From assembly GCA_027065835.1 (NCBI GenBank), contig JAMONK010000198.1, positions 1-7,333 of the forward strand: a stretch of DNA of 7,333 nt, written 5' to 3'. Positions 1 to 5,620 of this stretch are shown here, piece after piece; positions within the stretch are counted from its first letter, which is position 1, and each line of letters starts with the position of its first letter. Below the pieces are notes generated by a model. The model did not search any database, was not told where the DNA came from, and worked only from the letters and a program-made list of their open reading frames with translations. A program made the translations under genes and the position numbers. This stretch comes from Thermococcus sp. (GTDB lineage: Archaea; Methanobacteriota_B; Thermococci; Thermococcales; Thermococcaceae).

Positions 1-2
1 AG

Positions 3-104
3 ATTTATAGCGATGAGTTCGATGAGCTTAACAGTGTTAATGTATCTAATGATGTGGTGGTGATAGTCCATGACCGTAGTAAAATCCGAATCGTTAAACC
101 TTGA
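3..104 (+). CDS. Possible C-terminal end of an upstream gene (partial)
   Basis: A frame is open from base 3 to a TGA at 102-104. It would encode a 33-residue tail that reads like protein: acidic first (YSDEFDELNSVNVSND), then an alternating hydrophobic/charged end (VVVIVHDRSKIRIVKP). If real, it is the 3' end of a gene that begins left of the window and overlaps nth by 35 bases. No family is recognised. The stretch is AT-rich compared with the genes that follow, and a second frame is also open from base 1 to 63, so an open frame this short could be chance. The alternative is that bases 1-69 are simply the promoter and leader of nth. Confidence 0.22.
   Translation: MYSDEFDELNSVNVSNDVVVIVHDRSKIRIVKP
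56..64 (+). promoter_or_regulatory. Ribosome binding site of nth
   Basis: GGTGGTGAT differs by one base from the archaeal consensus GGAGGTGAT and lies five bases before the ATG at 70. It supports that ATG as the start of nth. The next in-frame alternative, a GTG near base 160, would remove the first helix of the protein. Confidence 0.65.
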
Positions 105-801
105 GGGATTCACCTTCGAGGAGAGCTGGCAGGAGAAGAAAAAGCGAGCCGGGAGGATAGTGGAGGTCCTGATGAAAACGCACCCCCGGGAGAAGCTCCT
201 AATCGGCGACCCCTACAGGACGTTAATCCACTGCATAATCTCACAGCGCATGAGGGACGAGGTCACCTACCGGGTCTGGGAGGGGCTGTTTGAGAAATAC
301 AGGGACATCGAGACGATAGCCAAAACCCCGGTTGAGGAGATGCGTGATTTCCTGCGGAAGAGGGGCGTCGGCCTCTGGAAGACCAAGGGCGAGTGGATCG
401 TCAAAGCCTCGCGGATAATCCTCGAGGAGTATAACGGAAAAGTTCCGGACGACATCAACGAGCTGATGAAGCTGCCCGGCATCGGGAGGAAGTGTGCCAA
501 TATAGTCCTGGCCTATGGTTTCGGGAGGCAGGCGATTCCCGTTGATACCCACGTGAACAGGATAAGCAAGCGTCTCGGCCTTGCCCCGCCGAGGGTTCAG
601 CCCGAGAAGGTCGAGGAGTACCTGATGGAGCTCCTCCCAAGGGACAAGTGGATCTACGTGAACCACGCAATGGTCGATCATGGGAAGACTATATGCAGGC
701 CTGTAGGGCCGAAGTGCGGGGAATGCCCGCTGAGAGAACTGTGTCCGTACGCCAAGGGACTTGTGAATGAGGCGGATCTAAAGGGAAACCGAAGGAGGTA
801 A
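70..801 (+). CDS. nth: Endonuclease III (DNA glycosylase/AP lyase)
   Basis: This is a base-excision-repair enzyme that removes oxidised pyrimidines from DNA and cleaves the abasic site by beta-elimination. All family landmarks are visible in its 243 residues. The helix-hairpin-helix LPGIGRKCA is at 135-143, with the Schiff-base lysine at K141. The catalytic aspartate is D159 in VDTHV. The [4Fe-4S] ligands C209, C216, C219 and C225 have the C-x6-C-x2-C-x5-C spacing of E. coli Nth. The N-terminus carries about 20 residues more than E. coli Nth, and the C-terminus adds a basic tail ending in NRRR. The ATG at 70 is preferred because of its good ribosome binding site. The gene ends directly against the stop codon of the opposing minus-strand gene, leaving no room for a terminator. 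Function is assigned from clear family features. Exact substrate preference among damaged bases cannot be read from sequence. Confidence 0.95.
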   Translation: MTVVKSESLNLEGFTFEESWQEKKKRAGRIVEVLMKTHPREKLLIGDPYRTLIHCIISQRMRDEVTYRVWEGLFEKYRDIETIAKTPVEEMRDFLRKRGVGLWKTKGEWIVKASRIILEEYNGKVPDDINELMKLPGIGRKCANIVLAYGFGRQAIPVDTHVNRISKRLGLAPPRVQPEKVEEYLMELLPRDKWIYVNHAMVDHGKTICRPVGPKCGECPLRELCPYAKGLVNEADLKGNRRR

Positions 802-1377
802 TCAGTCTTCCTCCACCTCTTCGCCGGCGAGTTCCCTCAGCCTGTCCAGGTCGGAACCAACCGCTATCAGAACGTCACCTTCCTCCACGGTATCGTCCTT
901 GCCAGGGTTGTAGATGTAACGGGTTCCGCGCTTTATGGCGAGTATCCTCGTGCCTATCTTGCTCGGGAGCTTGAGCTGCTTGAGGGTCTTCCCCGCGAGA
1001 ACCGATCCCCCTCTCACGGTTACCCTTCCGAGCTCCTCGTCCGTGTCCTCCATTATGCTCAGGATGATGGGATGGGGTTCGATATCGCGGAGGACTATGT
1101 CAGCTACGCCATAGGCGGCGTCACTGATGCGCTCGTTTATGTCGGCGAGGTCCATTATGCTGAGCAGGCTTTCCGGGTCCTCCTCCTTCTTGGCCGCCCG
1201 AAGGGCGAGCCTTTTGACTTTAAGCGTTAGATCGTCCATCCGTTCCTCCAGGAGGTAGACCTCCTCGGCTATGTCCCTGCTGTTGTACATCACCGATGAG
1301 AAAGCCAGGTCTATCATAAGGGCCGAGAGGTCCTTCATCTCAACTAGGCAGTTCCTGATGTCGTCGAACTCATCCAT
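802..1377 (-). CDS. PhoU-like/TrkA-C (RCK_C) domain protein, second of tandem pair
   Basis: This is a soluble 191-residue protein with no signal peptide or membrane segment. Residues 5-115 are helical and PhoU-like, with acidic E-x3-D patterns (E44/E45 to D48/D49) of the kind that bind metal in PhoU proteins. Residues 117-185 resemble a TrkA-C/RCK_C domain (GSVLAGKTLKQLKLP, then a hydrophobic strand, then EEGDVLIAVG), a small ligand-sensing fold attached to ion channels and transporters. There is no RCK_N nucleotide-binding domain (no GxGxxG). It is a paralogue of the gene just upstream (1370-1975): from residue 7, about 20 of 44 aligned positions are identical. Its ATG lies inside the end of that gene (8-base overlap) behind an AAAGGTGA ribosome binding site, so translation is probably coupled. 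The role is inferred to be regulation of an ion transporter, plausibly the divergent MgtE-like protein. The family is usually listed as uncharacterised (the COG3273 type, from memory). Confidence 0.85.
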   Translation of the reverse strand: MDEFDDIRNCLVEMKDLSALMIDLAFSSVMYNSRDIAEEVYLLEERMDDLTLKVKRLALRAAKKEEDPESLLSIMDLADINERISDAAYGVADIVLRDIEPHPIILSIMEDTDEELGRVTVRGGSVLAGKTLKQLKLPSKIGTRILAIKRGTRYIYNPGKDDTVEEGDVLIAVGSDLDRLRELAGEEVEED

Positions 1378-1975
1378 TGGGCATCACCTTTATGATACCC
1401 CGCGCTATCTCCTTGAGGTAATCCAGCGCCGTTCTTGTACCCCTGCCGATGATTATATCGCCGGGCATGAGCTTCATATCCTCGTCGGGGTCGAAAATCC
1501 AGCGCTTTCCGCGCCTTATGGCCACCACCCATACCCCCGTGTTGGTTGGGATGTCAAGTTCTTCCAGGCTTTTCCCGACTAGGTACGAATCCGGGGAAAC
1601 CATCACCCTTCCTATGGTCTCCTCGCTCTCCATTATGACTTCCGTGATGAGCCTGTGCAGCTTCTCCTCGATGACCATCTTGGCAAGGTCCGCGGCCGCG
1701 TTCGATATGTCGTCTATCGACCTGGCCATCTGGAGAATGGATGTTATCTGTTCCGCTTCCCTGATGTTCCTGGCCGCCAGAACGGCCCTAACCATGAGAT
1801 TGTAGTTGAGTATGTCGAGGTATTCTTCCAGCTCAAGGACCTCCTCGGCTATTTCCTTTTCCCTGAACAGGGCGGCGGAGTACGCGAGATCAACCATGAG
1901 CTCCGCCGTGTTCTTCATCTCGACAAAGATGTCCTTGACGTTGTTTGGAACCTCAACCTCGTCCCACTCCTCCAC
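1370..1975 (-). CDS. PhoU-like/TrkA-C (RCK_C) domain protein, first of tandem pair
   Basis: This 201-residue cytosolic protein has the same architecture as its neighbour. A PhoU-like helical region covers about 10-115 (VEMKNTAELMVDLAYSA, E50-x3-D54, SIDDISNAAADLA), and a TrkA-C/RCK_C domain covers about 121-190 (YLVGKSLEELDIP, a strand ending VVAIRRGKRWIF, then MPGDIIIGRG). There is no transmembrane helix and no RCK_N domain. The start codon is GTG (1973-1975 on the minus strand), preceded by a G-rich sequence that can serve as ribosome binding site. It is the first gene of a two-gene minus-strand operon, divergent from the MgtE-like gene with about 155 bases between start codons. The two paralogues may form a heteromer, as expected of a duplicated overlapping pair. 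Binding of a metal ion or small ligand is inferred from the domain families, not shown. Confidence 0.85.
   Translation of the reverse strand: MEEWDEVEVPNNVKDIFVEMKNTAELMVDLAYSAALFREKEIAEEVLELEEYLDILNYNLMVRAVLAARNIREAEQITSILQMARSIDDISNAAADLAKMVIEEKLHRLITEVIMESEETIGRVMVSPDSYLVGKSLEELDIPTNTGVWVVAIRRGKRWIFDPDEDMKLMPGDIIIGRGTRTALDYLKEIARGIIKVMPNG
1383..1391 (-). promoter_or_regulatory. Ribosome binding site of the downstream PhoU/TrkA-C gene
   Basis: On the minus strand AAAGGTGAT lies five bases before the ATG at 1377-1375, within the last codons of the upstream gene. It supports this start and independent re-initiation at the overlap. Confidence 0.6.
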
Positions 1976-2012
1976 TAACGTTCCCCCCTCGCCCTCCTAC
2001 TTGGGGCCACCC

Positions 2013-2020
2013 CTTATTTA
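2013..2020 (-). promoter_or_regulatory. Possible TATA box for the PhoU/TrkA-C operon
   Basis: Read on the minus strand this is TAAATAAG, preceded by purine-rich AAAAG that could act as a BRE. It lies about 38-45 bases upstream of the GTG start, which would give a short leader containing the G-rich ribosome binding site. The match to the Thermococcales TATA consensus is only moderate. An alternative, CTTATA on the minus strand, lies near 2046-2055. Confidence 0.3.
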
Positions 2021-2074
2021 CTTTTCTCTTTTCGAGCCGTCTGTCGGTATAAGCGAGCGGGCGATGGTGGATAC

Positions 2075-2082
2075 TTTTATAA
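2075..2082 (+). promoter_or_regulatory. TATA box of the MgtE-like operon
   Basis: TTTTATAA is a strong archaeal TATA box. Transcription usually starts about 25 bases downstream of its centre, here near 2104. The ATG at 2098 would then lie before the transcript start, so translation most likely begins at ATG 2131 behind the G-rich ribosome binding site. Confidence 0.7.
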
Positions 2083-2116
2083 TAAAGAAGCCCCAAGATG
2101 AAGGGGGTGAGGGCAT

Positions 2117-2127
2117 GGGAGGGGAGG
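2117..2127 (+). promoter_or_regulatory. Ribosome binding site deciding the MgtE-like start
   Basis: GGGAGGGGAGG ends three bases before ATG 2131, and its first GGAGG core is about eight bases before it. The earlier in-frame ATG at 2098 has no comparable site. This decides for the 396-residue protein over a 407-residue one. Confidence 0.65.
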
Positions 2128-2130
2128 ACG

Positions 2131-3321
2131 ATGCTGCCGGTCGAGGTCTCGCCGGGAATGAGCGGATGGAGGGAAAGACTGAGGCAGACCTTTCTGGTTA
2201 CGCTTCCCGCTCTTCTCCTGTGTTTGGCCCTTGACTTCGTGGGGGGAGGAGTTCTTGGAAAGAACTTTGAGATGATAGCCACCACCTATCCCCTGCTCCT
2301 GATAATACTCCCTGGCCTCAGTGACCTCAGGGGAAACGTTTTCGGAGCGATGGCGTCGAGGATGACGACCGCGCTTCACCTGGGAAAGGTAAAGGGGGTC
2401 CTTGACAAGGAGGTCACGGCGAACGTTTCAATGGCCATAGGGAGCTCCAAAATCCCCCTGCTTGTCCTCTGGGTGGCCGGGGTTGTGAAGTTGGGTTTCT
2501 CTCACTCCGCACTGGCGGTGTTCCTCGTCGTCATAGCCTCCGCCCTGGTAATCGGCTTTCTCTTGGGGTACTCAACGGCGTTTATCACCATATTCCCCTA
2601 TCGCTGGGGGGCCGACCCGGACATGATAGCGGCCCCGCTTATAACCTCCGTCGCCGATGTGATAACCATCCCCACACTGGTCTACCTGATATTTTTCTAC
2701 GAGGACTACCCCAGGGTGTTCTACGTTTTCACTGCCCTGATGCTCATCCTCTTTGTTATCATGATCATTTCCTCCAGCTACCGGAAGGAGCATCTGAGGG
2801 CATTTAAAGAGGTCTCCAGCGTTCTTACGATCCTGGGACTCGTTGAGATATTCTCAGGCTCAACCCTCGAGTCCTACAGCGGGGTGATCTCGAAAACGAT
2901 AATCCTCAGCGTTATGTACCCCTCGATACTGGACAGCGTTGGCAACTTCGCGTCCATAGCCGCCGCCACAACATCAACGCGCCTGAACCTGTCCGGGACG
3001 GAATCCCTCAAGGAGGGGAACTTTTACTCGGATATGGTGGCACTGCTTGGGCTAACGCCCATCATAGGCTTTCTGACGAACTTCATAGCGGTTCATGTGA
3101 CCAGGCTGATAGGATACAGTGCTTCCCTGATATGGACTTTCATCCTGGGTTATCCTCTTCTAGTGCTGGTCAACATGAGCGTGGGTGTCCTCGTGGCCTA
3201 CGTAGCGTACCGCTTCTCCATTGACCCTGACAACGTTGCAATACCCACAGTCACGACGATATCCGACGTCATGGGTACGCTCTTCGTCGTCCTGCTCGCA
3301 AAGATGATGGTCGGTGGTTGA
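2131..3321 (+). CDS. MgtE/SLC41-type divalent cation transporter with two membrane domains
   Basis: This is an integral membrane protein predicted to carry Mg2+ or another divalent cation. The 396 residues hold two tandem copies of the MgtE membrane domain. Each copy begins with a proline/glycine signature (LPGLSDLRGN at 60-69, YPSILDSVGN at 263-272) and ends with a matching acidic helix motif (DPDMIAAPLITSVADV at 162-177, DPDNVAIPTVTTISDV at 365-380). The aspartate in the last motif corresponds in position to the pore aspartate of bacterial MgtE. The cytosolic N domain and CBS pair that gate bacterial MgtE are absent, as in SLC41-like and archaeal COG1824-type proteins. Many hydrophobic segments are visible (for example 108-150 and 339-360). 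It heads an operon with the TIM-barrel gene, whose ATG follows its TGA directly. It is divergent from two PhoU/TrkA-C genes that could supply regulation. The cation carried is inferred from the family. Confidence 0.88.
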   Translation: MLPVEVSPGMSGWRERLRQTFLVTLPALLLCLALDFVGGGVLGKNFEMIATTYPLLLIILPGLSDLRGNVFGAMASRMTTALHLGKVKGVLDKEVTANVSMAIGSSKIPLLVLWVAGVVKLGFSHSALAVFLVVIASALVIGFLLGYSTAFITIFPYRWGADPDMIAAPLITSVADVITIPTLVYLIFFYEDYPRVFYVFTALMLILFVIMIISSSYRKEHLRAFKEVSSVLTILGLVEIFSGSTLESYSGVISKTIILSVMYPSILDSVGNFASIAAATTSTRLNLSGTESLKEGNFYSDMVALLGLTPIIGFLTNFIAVHVTRLIGYSASLIWTFILGYPLLVLVNMSVGVLVAYVAYRFSIDPDNVAIPTVTTISDVMGTLFVVLLAKMMVGG

Positions 3322-4092
3322 ATGCTAGGTTTGTCCACGACGGCACTGGGGGACGAACCCCTTGAAAGATGGCTGGAGGAGGTTAGCTCCTCGGGGTTCA
3401 AGTTCGTTGAGTGGATAAGCGAGTGGCCCCGCTACATGGATGCGGGGAGTGCCAGGGCTCTGGCCGAGAAGATTCGCTCTTTTGGACTGGACCTAAGTAT
3501 CCACGCCCCGTTCAGCGATCTGAATATAGGTTCCTTCAACGAACGCATAAGGAGGGCGTCTATGCGTTTGCTAAGGGAGACGCTGGAGATCGCTGCCGAT
3601 ATCGACGCCGTAGCGGTAACCGTCCACCCTGGCCACTGTTCTCCACTGAGTAGGAAGTACAGGGAGAGGTACGTGGAGATTCATCGCTCGTCACTCCACA
3701 CCCTGGACGAATGGCGTGAGGAGTTTGGGGTGAAGCTGGGCGTTGAGAACATGCCCTCTTTTCCCATCCTGGACGCTCAGACCCCGGAAAGGCTGAGCGA
3801 GCTCCTTGAGGGTACGGGTCTTGGGGTCACCTTTGACGTTGGTCATCTGAACACGAGCACGGGGGAGTTTAAGCGCTTTTTGGAGCTTCTCGGGGACAGA
3901 GTGGTTCATCTGCACCTCCACGACAACCATGGAGTGAATGATGAGCATTTGGCCCTGGGAGAAGGCACCGTTCCGTGGGATGAGGTCCTTCCACGGCTTC
4001 CCAATGTTCCGGCAACCCTCGAGGTGGGGGGAATTAGGGAAGGCAAAAAAAGCCTTTATTTTCTGAAAAAGGTGCATAGATGGACTTTTTAA
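3322..4092 (+). CDS. Xylose isomerase-like TIM-barrel protein (AP endonuclease 2 / sugar isomerase family)
   Basis: This 256-residue protein has a TIM barrel of the family that includes sugar phosphate isomerases/epimerases and endonuclease IV. A full set of metal-ligand positions can be read by analogy with endonuclease IV: H61 (SIHAPFSD), H102 (VHPGH), E142 (GVENMP), D172 and H175 (FDVGH), H198 (HLHDN), D207 and H209 (DEHLALGEG), and E234 (LEVGG). It should therefore be a divalent-metal enzyme. The barrel starts at once (MLGLSTTAL), so the ATG at 3322 fits. That ATG abuts the stop codon of the transporter (TGAATG), with a GGTGG ribosome binding site inside the end of that gene, which implies one mRNA and coupled translation. 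Substrate is unknown. It could be a sugar isomerase/epimerase or, less likely, an AP endonuclease. It is slightly shorter than typical endonuclease IV (about 280 residues). Confidence 0.85.
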   Translation: MLGLSTTALGDEPLERWLEEVSSSGFKFVEWISEWPRYMDAGSARALAEKIRSFGLDLSIHAPFSDLNIGSFNERIRRASMRLLRETLEIAADIDAVAVTVHPGHCSPLSRKYRERYVEIHRSSLHTLDEWREEFGVKLGVENMPSFPILDAQTPERLSELLEGTGLGVTFDVGHLNTSTGEFKRFLELLGDRVVHLHLHDNHGVNDEHLALGEGTVPWDEVLPRLPNVPATLEVGGIREGKKSLYFLKKVHRWTF

Positions 4093-4105
4093 TTCATCGG
4101 AGGCC

Positions 4106-4111
4106 TTTTTT
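4106..4111 (+). terminator. T-tract terminator after the transporter operon
   Basis: A run of six T follows the TIM-barrel stop codon by 13 bases, and a run of five T (4086-4090) sits just before that stop. Archaeal RNA polymerase stops at such U-tracts without needing a hairpin. The site lies just before the promoter of the next operon. Confidence 0.5.
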
Positions 4112-4124
4112 GGGTGACATAAGG

Positions 4125-4133
4125 CTTTTATAC
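4125..4133 (+). promoter_or_regulatory. TATA box of the acyl-CoA synthetase operon
   Basis: CTTTTATAC is a good archaeal TATA box. The expected transcript start, about 26 bases downstream, is near 4155. That gives a leader of roughly 28 bases with the GGAGGG ribosome binding site (4172-4177) inside it. Confidence 0.7.
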
Positions 4134-4171
4134 ATCGAACTCGAAGGAAACATGGCACATATTTTTTGTTT

Positions 4172-4177
4172 GGAGGG
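4172..4177 (+). promoter_or_regulatory. Ribosome binding site deciding the alpha-subunit start
   Basis: GGAGGG directly touches an ATG at 4178 and lies six bases before the ATG at 4184. Six bases is normal spacing, so 4184 is the likely start. The TTG at 4166 lies upstream of the site and is unlikely. Confidence 0.65.
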
Positions 4178-4183
4178 ATGGAC

Positions 4184-5602
4184 ATGGAGAAGATAGTCGA
4201 AGAACTGAGACCGTTTTTTGAGCCGAATGCTGTGGCTATCATCGGCGCCACTGACAAAAAAGGTAAAGTTGGAAACGTCATTTTTGAGAACTTCAAAATG
4301 AACAAAGAGCGCGGGATTTTTAAGGGCAGTATATACCCGGTTAATCCAAAACTCGACGAGATAGAGGGTTACAAGGTTTACAAGAGTGTTGCAGAACTCC
4401 CTGGGGACACTGATCTGGCAGTTATCTCGATACCCGCCAAGTTTGTGCCCTCAACGATGAGGGACATCGCGAAAAAAGGCATAAAGAGCGTCATCATCAT
4501 CACAGGTGGTTTCGGTGAGCTCGGGGAAGAGGGCAAGAGGATGGAGAGGGAGATACTGGAAATCGCCCGGGACAACGGCATAAGGGTAATCGGACCGAAC
4601 TGCGTCGGCGTTTACGTCCCCGATACCGGTGTTGACACCGTCTTCCTGCCAGAGAACAAGATGGACAGGCCAGAGAGCGGGCCGATAGCGTTCGTTACTC
4701 AGAGCGGCGCGTTCGCGGCGGCAATGCTTGACTGGGCTGCAGGCGCGGGTATCGGCATTGGAAAGATGGTGAGCTACGGAAACAAGCTCGACGTCGACGA
4801 CGCCGATTTGATGGACTACTTCATCCACGACGACGAAATAAACGTCGTGACTTTTTATATAGAGGGTGTTAAGGACGGCAGGAAGTTCATAGAAGCCGCC
4901 AGGAGGATAACCCAGGTTAAGCCGGTCATCGCCTTGAAGAGCGGCAGGACCGAGTACGGCGCCAAGGCGGCATCCTCCCACACAGGCTCACTTGCCGGGG
5001 CGGACACGATATACGACGCCGTTTTCAAGCAGACCGGCATCATAAGGGCCGAGGACTTCGAGCACATGTTCGACCTGGCCAAGGCTTTCGCTGCGCTCAA
5101 GAATAAGCTTCCGAGGGGGGAGAGGATAGGGATAATCACCGATGGCGGCGGTGCCGGCGTCATGGCGAGCGATGCGGTCGCCAAGTTCGGCCTCAAGATG
5201 GCCAGCCTGAGCGAGGAGAGCCTCGAATACCTGAAGGAGCACTTCCCGCCGCACGCCGTTGCGGGGAACCCAACCGACGTCGTCGGAGACACAGACGCCC
5301 AGAGGTACAAATACGCCATAGAGGCCTTCGTGAGAGACCCCAACGTCGACGCTATAGTCGTCATCGTCCTCTTCCAGGTCCCCCTCCTCGACGAGATGGA
5401 GGTAATAGACATACTCGCCGAATACGCAGAGAAGAGCGAGAAACCGATCGTGGCGGTGGCCATGGGCGGTAAAAAGACGGAGTACTACGCCAAGATACTT
5501 GAGGATAAAGGGGTACCCGTCTATCCAACCCCTGAGAGGGGTGTTAGGGCCCTGGCGGGCCTTGTTCAGTACTCCAGATACCTTGAAAGAATTAAGGGCT
5601 GA
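4184..5602 (+). CDS. acdA: ADP-forming acyl-CoA synthetase, alpha subunit
   Basis: This is the alpha subunit of the archaeal enzyme that converts acyl-CoA, ADP and phosphate to the free acid, CoA and ATP, the energy-yielding end step of peptide and sugar fermentation. It has 472 residues, close to the family's usual 460-470. A Rossmann-type CoA-binding domain covers about 10-145 (AIIGATDKKGKVGN at 18-31, IGPNCVGVY at 136-144). Succinyl-CoA-ligase-like domains follow from about 165 (FVTQSGAFAAAMLDW at 170-184) and from about 310 (IITDGGGAGVMASDA). The phosphorylated active-site histidine is H266 in SSHTGSLAG, and E228 in YIEGVKDG matches the glutamate that supports it in the Pyrococcus enzyme. 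The beta gene follows after 18 bases in the same operon. Thermococcales keep several alpha paralogues with different acid preference (acetate, branched-chain, aromatic, succinate). Which acid this one uses cannot be read here. Confidence 0.93.
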   Translation: MEKIVEELRPFFEPNAVAIIGATDKKGKVGNVIFENFKMNKERGIFKGSIYPVNPKLDEIEGYKVYKSVAELPGDTDLAVISIPAKFVPSTMRDIAKKGIKSVIIITGGFGELGEEGKRMEREILEIARDNGIRVIGPNCVGVYVPDTGVDTVFLPENKMDRPESGPIAFVTQSGAFAAAMLDWAAGAGIGIGKMVSYGNKLDVDDADLMDYFIHDDEINVVTFYIEGVKDGRKFIEAARRITQVKPVIALKSGRTEYGAKAASSHTGSLAGADTIYDAVFKQTGIIRAEDFEHMFDLAKAFAALKNKLPRGERIGIITDGGGAGVMASDAVAKFGLKMASLSEESLEYLKEHFPPHAVAGNPTDVVGDTDAQRYKYAIEAFVRDPNVDAIVVIVLFQVPLLDEMEVIDILAEYAEKSEKPIVAVAMGGKKTEYYAKILEDKGVPVYPTPERGVRALAGLVQYSRYLERIKG

Positions 5603-5620
5603 TACCGTGGGGTGTGAAAG

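Larger units (their letters stand above)
1976..2130. promoter_or_regulatory. Divergent intergenic promoter region
   Basis: This is the only control region for two diverging units: the PhoU/TrkA-C pair on the minus strand and the MgtE-like gene on the plus strand. It holds a clear TATA box for the plus strand (2075-2082), weaker AT-rich candidates for the minus strand near 2013-2020 and 2046-2055, and a small inverted repeat GGGG-CCA-CCCC at 2003-2013 close to the minus-strand start. No gene is visible in it. Confidence 0.6.

Noticed and set aside
1..63. Methionine-rich hydrophobic frame ending at TGA 61-63
   Set aside because: Twenty open codons rich in Met and Trp are more likely AT-rich leader sequence than a membrane protein tail. 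The other open frame here looks more protein-like, and the ribosome binding site of nth occupies its end.
1449..1805. Plus-strand open frames inside the PhoU/TrkA-C genes, including the one at 1655-1978
   Set aside because: They are antisense shadows. The minus-strand frames carry the conserved domains and ribosome binding sites.
4166..4168. TTG as start of the alpha subunit
   Set aside because: It lies upstream of the ribosome binding site GGAGGG. ATG 4184 has correct spacing and gives the usual N-terminus.
3691..4305. A 204-codon open frame on the minus strand
   Set aside because: It crosses the TIM-barrel gene, a terminator, a promoter and the start of the alpha subunit on the opposite strand, and has no domain features.
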